From the NCBI GenBank assembly GCA_013399115.1, contig VXAA01007263.1:71494-135493 (forward strand): a stretch of 64,000 nt of DNA, read 5' to 3'. Below the pieces are notes generated by a model, which saw nothing but the letters and a program-made list of their open reading frames with translations, was not told the DNA's origin and made no database searches. Positions 13,130 to 25,270 of the stretch are shown piece by piece. A program made the translations under genes and the position numbers. Within the stretch, counting starts at the first letter, position 1, and each line of letters opens with the position of its first letter. Origin of the DNA: Anseranas semipalmata (Eukaryota; Chordata; Aves; Anseriformes; Anseranatidae).

Positions 13130-14770
13130 CTATCTTATTGAAACTGTTGCACTTGAAATAAATATGGATTGGGAGAAGAAAATGGTCAGGGATTTATAGT
13201 GCAAATACTTAAGGGAGAAAGGTCTTTTTTTTTTTTATACTAGTCATGGTGGGTCCCATTTGACATGCAAAGCAGAACAGTTTCCACAGAAAAGCTCATG
13301 TGTTTGCTAAGCTGTTTATGTGCTCTGGAATATTGAAGGACACATTTTAAGTTCACATACTGAATCAGGCAAAGGGAAGATTTGAACATTGGCTTCCTAT
13401 TTTGTGTAAGATTATCCTAACCAGTAAGACATATGCCTCCTCTGATCTGTGAACTGTTCCAAATTTCCTTCATAAATGTAGCCCCTCTTTATCAGTTTGT
13501 TTCAGAAATGCTCAGATGAGCCAATTTATAATTTTTGAATGTTTTCCTCATTTTTTTTTTGTCTGTCCAAATCTGCCAAATCTGGTTCACATTGAAAAAC
13601 CTCTCAGTTGAAACTGCATTTTTTTTTTTTAATGAAAATAAAGTATTTACTGAAAATAATTCACTTGGTAAAATAATTCACATGGTAAAGCATTTCTGGC
13701 TACATTTTAGGAGAGTATTTCACTCTCCTCACTGCCTGGGCTCCTTGTTCAATGCATATTCTGAGGCAAGGTAAGCAGATTAATTCCGTATTAGCCAAAG
13801 AGAGTGATCAGAGGGCCAAACACCATGCAATATTAATTTTCCATCTGCATAAGCCCCTGAAGTGAGAGGTGTGAGCAAGCTGGAATTCTCTAACCCTACA
13901 GGGCAGAAGTGTGAAGGGAGAGATTCAGCCAAGGCAGCAGCATAAGCTGGCAAGTCTTCGGACAGGAATAAGAGAGGAATCTTTGGCTGCTAGTGCTAAT
14001 CCTCCCAGAGCTACAATTTGCTGATAGCACTGCCAGTCATTCTTACTTTTTTAGTGCACTGCATTCCCATATGAACTTTTTTTTTTTTCCTGTGGGATTT
14101 GAATAATTGGAAATTACTTTCTGAGGCTATGGAGAGATTTTCCTGTTGAAGCATTGTAATGTTGAGTCCTACGCAAGTGGCATGGCCTGATATTACTGCA
14201 TTGCTCTAGTTAACGTTTGTGTAATGCTAAATGAGAACATTGTTTTTGAGGGAATTTCTTCAAAGGTGGGAAATTTTAAGTAGCAAGGTATGAACAAGTG
14301 AGAAAAATTGTGTAACAAGTATATTTGTATATGGAGGAGTCTTTTTTCCTCCTGCATTTTAGAGCAGTGCAGAATGTCCAGAAGGAGGAGGAACCAAGGA
14401 GCTTATCAGAATTCTGTTTAAAACAAAGCAAAGGCCCCTGTTTCTTTTCAGCTTGAAACCACCTGATCCTCATCTAAACCTGGAAGACTGACATTCTCTT
14501 TGTTCTCTGCTTCAGTCAATTAAGTATACGTGCACAGCTTTTTTGAATCTGCTTACTGCTTACTTAGGACAGAAGAAGGATGTTCCAAACTGGTGGTCAC
14601 TGAATTCTTTTACTTAAATCGAAACATTCTGTGGAAATCTAAATTTAACCATCTTTTCTTTCCCCAAGACTGATAATAAGCAGACTCATAAACTAAAGAG
14701 GTACAGTATCTCTTTCCAATACAGTGCAAAGAAAGACAGAACCGCATCATATATTTAGGCTAGCTGATAG

Positions 14771-14852
14771 AGGCCAAATTCAGTCCTCTGATGCATTCTT
14801 TGGGATCATATTGAACTCAATGAGAACCACCTGCACATAGAATTTGACCCCA
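14771..14852. repeat. Worn ancient amniote interspersed repeat (possible)
   Basis: The text runs AGGCCAAATTCAGTCC...TTGAACTCAATGAG...AGAATTTGACCCC. It has the 'AAATTC.GTCC ... TCAATG ... GAATTTG.CCC' layout of a near-palindromic repeat seen across birds, turtles and crocodilians. I recognise the pattern but cannot assign a library name, and the copy is strongly mutated. Confidence 0.4.
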
Positions 14853-16200
14853 AAATGAAAGCCTGGCCACAGATTTGATTTGAATTACTTGACTTAGAAG
14901 TGAAATAGTTTTTTTTTTTCTTGGTAGCATTTTTTGTAGTGGTTGTAACAGTAATAAAAAAATATAGCACATTTTTCTATGGAATTTGTAAGAAAACATT
15001 TAGAAATACTTCTGGAAATTAGTGATGACCTGCTGTGCTGTACTGTCTTTTAAAATGTGCCATTTTCCTGTGGTATATCTGATCCTTTATGTTTAAGGTA
15101 GCAGGGCTTTTTTTAAGCCAGATGACTCACAAATTCACCTGAGCAGCAGCTTGCAGATCAGCTGAGTCTCATCTGGAAGCAGAACACTACCTGGTCTCTG
15201 GTTGCTCTAGTATAAGCAAACCACTGCACCCACCATACACTGTAGCTAACTTGTTTGTAATTTCTTGTTAAAATACAAAACATGGGTTAAGGAATTTGTC
15301 TTCTACTTTGTTTACAAGCAAGAAGTTACAAGTTATGATAATCCTTTAATAATAGTAGTCTAAAAACAAAACAAAACAAAAGACATTTCTCATTGGCATT
15401 TCTATTTTCTCTGCTACAGCTAAAAGGACAACTGGAAAATTTGTTCTAACATTTCTTAACTTTTCCTTATCAATTGATTATGGTAATAATGAAAGAGGAG
15501 CATTCTGTTACTTAATATATACCCGCCTATGTGCCTGTCAATGAAGCAACATGGCATCTGAGGTCAGAAAATCCCCATTTCAGTTTCCTTCTGAATAATA
15601 GTCCGATGGTGGCAGCAATATCTAGTTGTTAGAAGCTAAAAGAAGTAAACCTGAAATATTTCAAATACTCTCATATGTACTTGAAAGTGAAACATTCATT
15701 TAATAAAAGTGTAATCTTGAACAGTAGAAAGCATGAGTGATTAAAACATGTACACTAATCTTTTGAAATACGGTTTCTCTCTCCTGTTTCTTTGTCCCCT
15801 TTGTAACCAGAAAAACATGAGTGAGTTGTACAGGCAGCTCAAAGATATGTACTTAAAATCAAGTGACTGGATGCCAATGGTATTTTCAAGGACATGGGAG
15901 ACATTGACTTAAAGCAAGGACTGAAACCACTAGAACATGTTCTTAGGCATATTCTCACTCCCCTTCTTCCCTTCTGCTCCTTCCATTCCTCCTTTTCTCT
16001 AAAAAAAAAAAAATAGTGTTTGATTAAATAGAAGAGCTCTCTTGCATTTTGAATAGTTATTTATCTGGGGCCAGATCAGATACCTTTTCCTAGAATGAGT
16101 AGTACCCTCCTCCATAAGAGTCCTTAAGATTGCAATAGGATTAATGGCAGTGTAAGGTATTCCTTCAAAGTAACAGTATTCTAGCCATTAAAACACATAC

Positions 16201-17290
16201 CTGCTAAAAGGTCACCTATACAAGATGTTTCCATTATGCACTGCAAGTTTATAATTATCAGAGGTAGCGTGGACATCAAAAACGGCGTGGCTGCTATAAA
16301 AATGCCATAGCACGAGCTGAGCAAGCCTTCCAAGGACCCTAATAACACAGATGTGAGTAGTCAAACTGTGCAGAAGACGGTATCCTAGAGTGGTACTGGT
16401 ACCAAAGGGACATACCAGAAGCAATGCAAGTCGTCTAGTCCAAGCTTCAGTATAGTTTAGCCACATAAGCAGATCTCTAGACCTATCTTGGTTTGGTGTC
16501 CTCATGCAGTTATCAGACTAGAGGTTGCAGTGTAGACTGTCTTCAAAGTATGTGACTTGGCTACACCTGAGGTAACTTGCTCCAAATACCTTGTGAGTGA
16601 AGGCCATGTGCTCCCAAAGCATCACCTTTGCTCAGTTATCAAAGGATATCTTTTTATCTCCAAATTTGCAGTGATCCTGTGGTTTGGTACAGGAGCTACT
16701 GGAGGCACTTTGAGTGACAAGGTGACAGCACCCAGAAGACAAACTCCCTCCAGGAATTTGGCTACTTGGAGTCAGAGCCAGCATAGAGACAATTTAGATG
16801 TCCAGCCATGAGGTGCCATAGCAAGGTTGCTCCTCATTCACTTGGGAACTACTTTTAAGCTCCAGCTTTTACTCTTGGTGTCTGCCAGATCTACTCTGGA
16901 GCTGTACCTGTACCTGGTCTTGTATCTCCCTGATTTGGACCTTGATGCTGACCCACTGACTTGTCTGCATGGTTTGGCCTTACACTTGGTTCACCACTGG
17001 TTTTACAGAGTGATTAACAGCTGATCACCGTCCCTGGACCTTCCCTAAACTGGTGCTGTGGGGATGGGTCCCTTGTCAGGCAAGCTGCTGCTCTGCTTGC
17101 CTTTTTGTGACCTGCAGGTCCTGAGCTGCCTTCCCTGTCCATGCACCTGTTCTCACTGCTGTCTGACCTGTAGCATGTGGTTCATCGCACCCAGCTATGG
17201 GCTTCAGCAGTACTGACATCACATATGACCTACAAGTTTTTATTGCCTTCCTAACAAAGAAAAAAAAAAATAGATGCTTATGGTCCATTT
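16201..17290. other. GC-richer patch, unidentified
   Basis: This block has higher GC and more CpG than its neighbours, and it carries several overlapping short open frames on both strands (for example 16557-16811 and 16827-17024 on plus, 16212-16505 on minus). None resembles a protein family I know and none has clear splice sites. The stretch at about 16870-16960 is built of CTGTACCTG/CTTGTATCTC-like near-repeats giving a leucine/aspartate-rich translation. It could be an old interspersed repeat or a decayed gene fragment. No function assigned. Confidence 0.3.
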
Positions 17291-20035
17291 GTCCTATCTT
17301 AATTGGTCATTTTAGATGAAAAAAATGATACCCTGGAAGAGCCCAATTCTCTCTGTTGATTAAGAAATGAGTCTAGAAAAAGTTCATCAAGAATAGGCAT
17401 GCTCTTTGTAGCTTTTTAAATTTGGACAGAGGATTTCTAGCTATGGTATCTGTACCTGTCTCTGATTAACTGTCAGTGAGATTGTTTCTCTTTCTCACAT
17501 ATGATTAGGTTACTACAAATTCTTCATTGAGGCAAAAGTTGTCTCTTACTGTATGGCTCTGTAGACCACAACACAATACTCCACAATCCAGGTAGTGGGA
17601 TACTAGTGTAACACAAATAATAATAATTATAGTTCTGCATTACATCAAATAAAATATACTAGCTCTCTGTGGCTAAAATTATACTGAGGTCAAACCGTCA
17701 TCTCAGAAGAGCAGTACAGCTTACTGAAAAATTGAACTAAGACCTCTTCTGTCCCCCTATCCTCCAATTTCAGCTACTGAAACATTTTGTGCATACCTAC
17801 CAAATTTGTCAAATTTATTTCCAGGATGTTTGGGGTGATAGGGAGGAGCTTGGTGACTGAAACAAAGAATCAATGACTCAATCAGTTCTAGCAATAGTAA
17901 TTAGTATACTTTTTAAACTCTATAAACTACATATTCAGTTTCCATAGTCTCCTTGGGGTCCAATTAATCTCCTAAAACAAGATGACATTAGTGTAACTAT
18001 CACTGTGCCATCTCTGAGTTAACAATGCTCGCTACAGCAGACAGTCTAATTTCTAAATCTGAAGGTGGCATTGTCTATCTTATTTGGTTGGTCAATACAT
18101 CATCTCCTTTGGGGTTATTACATTTGGTGACCTGATGATTGCCTACCTGAGATATACATTAAAAGAGTAGTAGTTCAGAATTTTCAAAAGTAGATTTGAA
18201 AGTTTAGTTCATAGCAAGAACCAGCCTGATTTTGGAAATCCTCACAGTGTAACAGCTCCCATATACTTGAACTACAGGCAGCGTTTTTCCTTGACCACTA
18301 TTATTTATCAAGCTGTGTTTGATTTTAAACCCTTGTCCTGGAGATTGTAGGTTTCTGTTCCAAACAGTTTCTTCTTTGTTTTCATTCTTCTGGAATGTGA
18401 ACATGAATCCTAAAAGCCCCAGTTGGCTACAAATAGGTCCAAAATTCAGCTACTGGAGGGCTGTGATTTTTTTTTCTTTTTTTTTTTTTGGGGGGGGGTT
18501 TTTATTAGTCATATTCAGCATGTGGGTAGAATTTTGTTTTCTGAAAGTGCTGTGTACAAATTAATGAGTTAGTCTAAAATAGGGTTAGAGAAAATAATTG
18601 GCAGAATTGCCTGTCTCTTGTTGGCCTGAGGGCTGGGAGCACATGAATGCTCTCAAGCCTGCATCTCCCACATGGCGTCCCATTGCTGTGCCCACTTGAG
18701 TCAAAGGACAAGAAGCAAGTACTCCTTTGAAGTACTACATTAAACAAGAGATAAGGAATAGTAAACTCAACTGAAGCTTAACTGATGTCAAACAATTCTG
18801 TCTTCTCATGCACAATAAGCAATCCCCGAAACTGTCTTTCAACCTGTGTAATGTAATCATGACAGCAATCAACCAAGCCCAGTCTCTTTTTTCCTCTTGC
18901 CATGTTATTCTTTTACTTCAGCAGATCTTTCCTATAAAGCTGAGTGATAAGACTTTGCAATTCCATCCATGTTTCAGAAAAAACAGTGCACAAGGTAATG
19001 ACAGGTTTCATCACCATAGTGGTGGCTGTAAACAGTTCCCAAGTTTCCTGTTCCTGAATGATATTGCAGTGGCTTCCTGCAATTACACAATACATTGTCA
19101 TGCAGATTAGCTACGGGTCACTGCATGGGGATAGGAAACTTCAGAGGTTTCTGTTGAACCTGTCAGGTTGGCAGATCTAACATAATGTTGGGATCACCTC
19201 CAGCATTCCACTCTGCAATCCACACAGCTTATTGCAGGATCTCTCTGAGAAGGAGGTGTAAAATGAGTTGTACTGTTCCACTACCTAAGGAAATGCTCCA
19301 AATGCCTGTTTTAGGAATGGGCATTCAGAGTCTAATTCCTGGATATGAGTACTGTAGGCTTGTAGGGATATACAAGTGTCTCTTTTGGAAAGGCAGGAGA
19401 GTTTGAGATCTTCATGGCCCCGGTCTGTATTCCTCTGAAAAAAGGTATATAACGAACATGCAAATATAACTACTGTTGCTGGGAATGACAGGAGAAGGAC
19501 AGTGAATGTGTGGCTTTTTCATGAAAGTATCAGGGACAAATCTGTGGAAGAGATGTGCTTCCTTGTGCTCATGAGCTGGCATCTAACAGTGGTCTTGTTA
19601 TGTGTCTAGAGTTAGGGGAAATATTGAATAAACCTCTAAGATCTGAAGAGGAGACATCAGAGATGAATGATAAAGATAAGTTTAGAAAGGGGAAACTAAG
19701 AAAAGGGTCAGGGCTAACATAATCAAAGAAGGAACTATCACAGGTTGTCTGTCTGTGATCTAGAAAATCTCACACATCCAAAGTGAAGGACAATGTATTT
19801 GGACTGCAAACCACATGCTGATATCATAATATAAGCCATGCATACTTAAAAGAGTAAGTGCAGATTGTATTTAATATGGAAAAAGTCATGATTTGGGGAT
19901 TTTATGACAAAACTAGGCTTAGGAATTAATCAAATAAATTGTAATGAAAGGAACAGCCATGTCATGAGCCTGATCAGAAAGCACATTAGTGTTCCATGGT
20001 AAGATTAGGCAGTGTTTCTGGGGTCTATAAAATCT

Positions 20036-20078
20036 TCTCCCCTCCTCCCCCCCCTCCCTCCTTCTCCCCCCTTCCCCA
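20036..20078. repeat. Pyrimidine-rich (CCCTCC)-like low-complexity tract
   Basis: Almost pure C/T on the plus strand, with runs of up to eight Cs. The minus strand is G/A-rich and has several G-runs, so a quadruplex or triplex is possible, though this is only inferred. Confidence 0.8.
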
Positions 20079-21451
20079 CACAGTGTTTTCTTATATATGT
20101 AATCCATTAAACTGTGTAGCCAATGTGAGTGTTTCCAAAGGACATTAACCACCTTTTGAGAGGTTCTTTTCAGAAAACCCTAAAATTGTTTTCTCCTTTT
20201 TAGTGAGGTCATCTCTAAGATGAATTACACTTTCCCTATGTTTACAATGGACAAACTAGTTTTCTATGAGAATATTAGCAATTATCTTTATTAATCTTTT
20301 CCCTGTTTTTCACGGATACTATGAGTTAAAATTTTGACAGTATTCTGAACACCTAAAAAACTGCTAGAATGGCAGCAGAAAACTGGACAGCTCTGGAAAT
20401 GCTTTGGCTTCTCTTCCAGCTCGTTTCACTTAAATCTCCTGCTGAAGGCAGGAGTTGTGTACTGGGAATCCTAGAAAGCCCACTGCTTCCCAGTCTGTGG
20501 TGCTATGATAGAAAAAAACATATACTGTATATTCCAGCCTTAAGTATCCAGTAAAGTCACTGACATGACTTCCTTTTTTTTTTTCTATTTTTTTTTCTAT
20601 TTTTTTTTCTTTTAGGTTAAGTGAGTAAAACTGCAGATTTTTTTTTTTTTTAAATTATCTGTACTCTCATTCAACAGATGTCTGTCTCTCCTTTCTGTGT
20701 CCCCGCTATTGCAATTATCTTCTTGAAGACATATGGGGAGGAGCACAGGCCAGACATTCAGTGAATTGGCTCACTTATTAATCATTCATTATCTTTTGTA
20801 AGAATGAGTGAATTTACTGGCTTCTGCCTGAACAAGAGTTTTTTGAGCAGATTCTACAAGTCAGCATTTTCTGAGGCTGAAAAGAGCCCGAAGATGAGAA
20901 AAGAGCTGTCTCCCTCCATTAGCAGTGCTTCCCCCATAATCTGCTGCTTACTGTGAGTAGCCGGAGTAGCCAAGATGTGGCTTGTGTCTTGGCACAAGCT
21001 TTGTGCATGCAGAACATTTTAACTTCTGTCATGGTAGAGGACTGTGTTCTAACAAGCTGGTTGAAACTTATGCTTCAGCTTGTCATGGTATGTTTATTTA
21101 AAGGCTTAACAGCTTGCCATGGTTTCACTTGATGTTATTGTTAATAGGAAGTGTTTTGTTTTGACTCTTTTTCCTTCCTGACTTAGGGTCCTTCTTGCAT
21201 CATGGCCACTCCCAGACATCTCAGTGCACCTTCCTTCAGTCTCTTTCCACATGCTCTGCAGTCACATCTGTACGACCAGATAGTCAGCACCATGATCAGA
21301 ACTACTAAAACCAAACAGTAACTGCACATCCCTAGGCCAAATGATAGCAGCCTAACTCAAAGTAGAGTTGGCAAGATTTGAAGTCTTCTGTTTGGGGGAA
21401 TTTTTCACCTAACAAAATATCCTTTAAACTTCAGTCTTATAGGTTTAAAGG

Positions 21452-21469
21452 ATATATATATATATATAA
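21452..21469. repeat. (TA)n dinucleotide run
   Basis: Eighteen bases of alternating A and T, inside the phrase AAAGGATATATA...ATAATCCC. Confidence 0.9.
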
Positions 21470-21571
21470 TCCCTTTGGGACAAACTCTGGTGGTAAATGT
21501 TTAAGAATTATTACAGAGAGGTTTCATTTGTCATTTCAGTTACAATAATGTGATATATGATTATCTCAAAA

Positions 21572-21732
21572 TGAAAGATTTTACAGAAAATATAAATTAA
21601 ATGTATACATTTCTAGGAAAAAAAAAAAAAAAAAGATTTACATTTCACTAAAATTAAATTTTAGGATGGAAGAATATGCCTGAACCAAGATCTGCTAAAT
21701 TGAATTTCACAGCTCCTCTTGATCCCACTGGG
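21572..21732. repeat. 161-bp direct repeat, copy 1
   Basis: Runs from TGAAAGATTTTACAGAAAAT to GATCCCACTGGG. It is nearly identical to copy 2 at 21734-21893. The differences I see are two or three substitutions and a 17- versus 16-base A run. The copies are separated only by a single N, which points to an assembly artefact or an allelic duplicate, not a biological tandem repeat. Confidence 0.9.
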
Positions 21733-21733
21733 N

Positions 21734-21893
21734 TGAAAAATTTTAAAGAAAATATAAATTAAATGTATACATTTCTAGGAAAAAAAAAAAAAAAAGATTT
21801 ACATTTCACTACAATTAAATTTTAGGATGGAAGAATATGCCTGAACCAAGATCTGCTAAATTGAATTTCACAGCTCCTCTTGATCCCACTGGG
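21734..21893. repeat. 160-bp direct repeat, copy 2
   Basis: Second copy of the unit at 21572-21732. It starts directly after the N at 21733 and continues into unique DNA (GGGTTCTGGG...). Confidence 0.9.
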
Positions 21894-22340
21894 TTCTGGG
21901 TCAGAGGCTGCATGACTCAGTTTCCCCCAAAGAAGGCCATTTTGTAGGTGGTTGATTGGTGTAACTAAATTCAGAAAACAAGTACAGTAGCTGCAGTGGG
22001 CTGATGGATATAGCTAAACTGCTGTTCTCTAAACAGTCAAATAGCTAAATATCACTTAAGTGTCTTGGCTTAAATTACCTTGGAACAAGTTACTGTGAAA
22101 GGGAAATGAAAGCATATAAATGAGTCTGAGACACTTGTATTCATTTGCAGAGAAGTGAGGGAAACAATTAAGATAAACCAGAAAATGGCAGGCGTGTTGA
22201 GCCATATGGCCCTTTCCTGTTTCTAACACTTCTTTTGTTTAAGTTTTCCAAAGCAATTTTGTCACTATTATTACTGTGGTTGTTTCAGTTTTAAACATGT
22301 TTTCCTAGCATTCAATCTTTTCCCCAGCTGCCTGAAGAAA

Positions 22341-22490
22341 AAAAAAGGGGGGGGGGGGGGGGGACAAAAAAAAAGAAGGAAAAGAAAAAAAAAAAANNNN
22401 NNNNNNNNNNNNNNNNNNNNNNNNNNNNNNNNNGGGGGGGGGAACAAAAAGAGAGAAAAGAAAAAAAGAGAAAGAGAAGAAAAGGAAAAA
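22341..22490. repeat. A/G low-complexity block with 37-N assembly gap
   Basis: Purine-rich DNA with a 17-base G run (22347-22363), poly(A)-rich spacers, an assembly gap of 37 Ns (22397-22433) and a 9-base G run (22434-22442), followed by GAGAAA/GAAAA-type DNA. The gap sits in homopolymers that are hard to sequence, so its true size is unknown. Any protein translated across it is meaningless. Confidence 0.95.
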
Positions 22491-23039
22491 AATAATCCCA
22501 GCCCAATTAAAATGGAAAGTCTTTAAGATGCTCTTTGGTTCACAGTACCCTTAAAACTTTGCACTGTATGTTAGTTTTTTTTCTTTCTTTCTTTCTGCCT
22601 GTTTTGCCCAGCTGTTGGGCACTCCTGTGTTCTGCCATAACAAAACAGATGCAAAGTGCAGATCACATGGACTGCTCCAGTTGAATGAAAGCAGCTTCCG
22701 TCATTAATCCTGTCTATAGGTTCTTTGGCTTTTTTAAACAAGTCCCTTTTTTTTATTTTATTTTCCTTTTATTTATTTATTTTTTAAATACCAGCTTTTA
22801 GTCATGCTTTACAAAAAAATTAAGAATCATGTCTAAAAAAAGTGTGAGACAGAGACCAAGCAGGCTGCTGTGAGCTTTGAAGCATAAAAAATAGAGGAAA
22901 AAAAAAGAAGCTTTTATTGTCAGGAAATGGCAAATACCTAGCTCAGTTTAACAATTCTGTCTGGCTGCTAGATAGGGAAGTAATGCCTTTGGCAGTACAT
23001 AAACTCTTGTTTTCTTGCCCTTTGTCTTCCTGTGTAAAA

Positions 23040-23640
23040 CACTGCTGAAAAATTCACCTGTCCGTTGCAAAGTTAAACTACGGGCTTTAACACAGTTGCA
23101 TGGGAACTTGGGTTTATTAATGAATACAACATACCCTCTTTGATTTGAAAGCTTTCAGAGTGCTGAAAAGATTCAAAAGGCATCGCTTCCTGCACCAGCG
23201 GCATGCCTTTATACATCTCAGTGGTTCACCCCTACCCAGCTGCTATATCTCATTAACAAGCGTTTGGCCATCGCAGCAAACTTCGCGGTGTTGACACTTG
23301 AAAGGCCCAGGCAGGCGCTGGTAGGCTATCAGCTATGGCAACAGGAAACTGCCCCGAGACAACACTGAGAAAACAGCAGCTGCAAAAGCCAAAAGCAAAA
23401 AGGGACGGAGAGAGCTAGGTGTTTCCAGGCTGTACTGTTTTCCATATGGACTGTTTGTGCAGCAGAGCCATGCCAAGAGAGGGGAGGAAAAGAAAAAAAG
23501 AGGGGGAAAAAAAGGTCTAATAAGGAGGTTGATATAAGCCGGGTACACCCTAGGGCATTAAATACTTTTTTGTTACATTTTAATGGTCTATTTTCATGCA
23601 AATAAAAGCCTGCCTGTCTAAGCGCTCACAAAAGCCAGGC
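23040..23640. promoter_or_regulatory. Candidate conserved non-coding (enhancer-like) element
   Basis: A block of mixed composition, with more CpG than its surroundings and free of recognisable repeats. It carries dense homeodomain/POU-type words: GGTTTATTAATGAATAC near 23,111, ATCTCATTAACAAGCG near 23,250, and an octamer-like ATGCAAATAAAAGCC near 23,597. It looks like the conserved non-coding elements found in gene deserts around developmental genes. This is inferred from motif density only, with no alignment. Confidence 0.3.
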
Positions 23641-24199
23641 CTGGGGCCTGTTGGTAAGTCAGGCTCTCCAAGCCAGGCCCGGGTCTGGAGTGACTGTGGC
23701 TTGGCTCCCCTCCCCACAGGGACACCTCATGGCTGTCCCCTTCCTTGCAGCAGGTCTGCTCTGCAGACACGCTGAATGCTTAACTCCTGTGACCTCACGC
23801 TGTATTTCCTACATAACTGCGGTTTCCGTCCATTAATACAGGCCCAGCTTCATAATTTTGACTGGAGGGGCGAGGACCAAGCCCCTGAACCAAACCAGAG
23901 CTTCACTGTGTGAAGAACATCAGCTCTGCTGCTGCCCGGCCTGGCAAAGCCATCTCTGAAGCAGCCAGAGACGTCAAGTGCACACCTCTCAAGTGCTAGC
24001 CCTCCAGCCATAGTAAGTGCATGGCAGGCAAAGACACCTACTGCTCCAAAGACACCCACTGAGGAAAAAAATCCCATTTTGAGGCATTTTTAATTTTGAC
24101 CTGGGGAAAAATTTATGGGCTACACCAAGCAGAGCATTTTTTCTTACCAACTTTATGCAAGACAGAGAGAACAGGGACCAGAGAGACAGGAGAGTGGGA

Positions 24200-24229
24200 A
24201 TTCATCCCACAGAGGTATGTGGGATGAAT
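24200..24229. repeat. Perfect 12-bp inverted repeat, 6-nt loop
   Basis: ATTCATCCCACA (24200-24211) is followed by the loop GAGGTA and the exact reverse complement TGTGGGATGAAT (24218-24229). The arms do not extend further. They are too short for a typical microRNA precursor. The hairpin could be the core of a worn palindromic repeat or a structured binding site. Confidence 0.85.
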
Positions 24230-25119
24230 ACTTTTATCCCTGTAAATTGGGATGGATGAAACTCATTGGTAATTGATTACAAAGCAATGAAGCTGTAAAG
24301 CAACGGTGAAATCTGAGCACTGAAATAAGGATTCTTACTTAACCTAATGCATATATTGTACTGCTATTTTATGTATGGAAAGCAAAAGTAAACCTTGGAT
24401 GCAGAGTTTCCCCTGCCTAGTACTCTGTATTTGCATTGGTGTTCCTGAGGGTAGACTGTGAGCAGGCACCAGGATAACTAAAACTGCAGAATACTCTTTC
24501 TGCAAACATCTGCAGCAAATCTTCAAATAACAGTCAAATTCATATAACAATAATGTAAACAACAGCAACAGAAAGCAGACTGACATGGGCTCAAGACTCA
24601 CCACCACCTTAACATTTTCAGTGGTCTGGAAAAATCTCTCAAACAGTTTTTTTAATAAGGATCTGTCATTATTTGTCCAGTGGTTCAAATGCAGCACTAA
24701 CCATTGCCATGTTTTTTCCCTCATCTCCTTCAGGGGTTTTGCAGCTGTGAGAGGCTTGCAGGCAGATGTTTGAATAATCCAAATTTGTGTTTTACATTTA
24801 CAGGTAGAATTTGTATACACTATCACTATTACAGAAAATGGAAACTATTTTCTCAAGCTTCATGCATGTCAAGCTCTGTGATTTTATACTAAAAGTGGAT
24901 TTTATAGCCTGTTGTGCCTTCCTGTGCCAAAGAACCACAAGACAGAAAACCTGCAACCTGTGAAGTTCCCCTTCCGCAGACCTCGGTGTAGCATCGTCAT
25001 TGATGGTTTCCAGCATGGCAGTGCGTACTTCAGCTCTCTAATATGTGGTTCAGCTATGAGGTGACTCAGGTGATGATTCAGTAGGTGGCAAGCTTCCCTC
25101 TGTCAATATTGAATTTACG

Positions 25120-25270
25120 CCCCACTATCTGGATATGCAGCACTGTTTAAAGTACTATCTCTACGATGGGATACAAGTGCAATATGGTGACTGGTTACTG
25201 TTGTTCAAGATCCCATAACAGTTAATTTTTGCACGGGTGGAAATATTAACTCTTGGGTGCCAGCCAGGTT
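25120..25270. repeat. Worn ancient interspersed repeat (possible)
   Basis: The text contains GGATATGCAGCACTGTTTAA...AGTACTATCTCTACGATGGG...TTCAAGATCCCATAACA...TTAACTCTTGGGTGCC. Its order resembles a vertebrate repeat with 'AGTACTATCTTTCGGATGAGA ... TTAAAGATCCCATG.CAC ... GTTAACCCCGGTGTCC'. The resemblance is from memory and the copy is heavily diverged. I cannot give a library name. Confidence 0.35.

Larger units (their letters stand above)
10262..16200. other. Gene-free AT-rich stretch
   Basis: No coding gene or RNA gene recognised. Simple tracts include a 25-base T run (13105-13129), other T runs near 10540, 12081, 13231, 13551, 13620 and 14079, and (CAAAA)-type runs at about 11949-11973 and 15366-15380. 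A worn repeat at 14771-14852 is listed separately. Confidence 0.55.
17291..21571. other. Gene-free AT-rich stretch
   Basis: No gene recognised. Low-complexity tracts include T-run/G-run/T-run DNA at 18468-18505 (with nine consecutive Gs at 18490-18498), a C/T-rich run at 20036-20078, T-rich runs at about 20573-20652, and (TA)9 at 21452-21469. Confidence 0.55.

Noticed and set aside
22312..22506. Frame containing a run of unknown residues
   Set aside because: It is translated through the 37-N gap and homopolymers.
24344..24826. 160-codon minus-strand frame
   Set aside because: No recognisable domain, and overlapping open frames occur on the plus strand. It reads like non-coding DNA.
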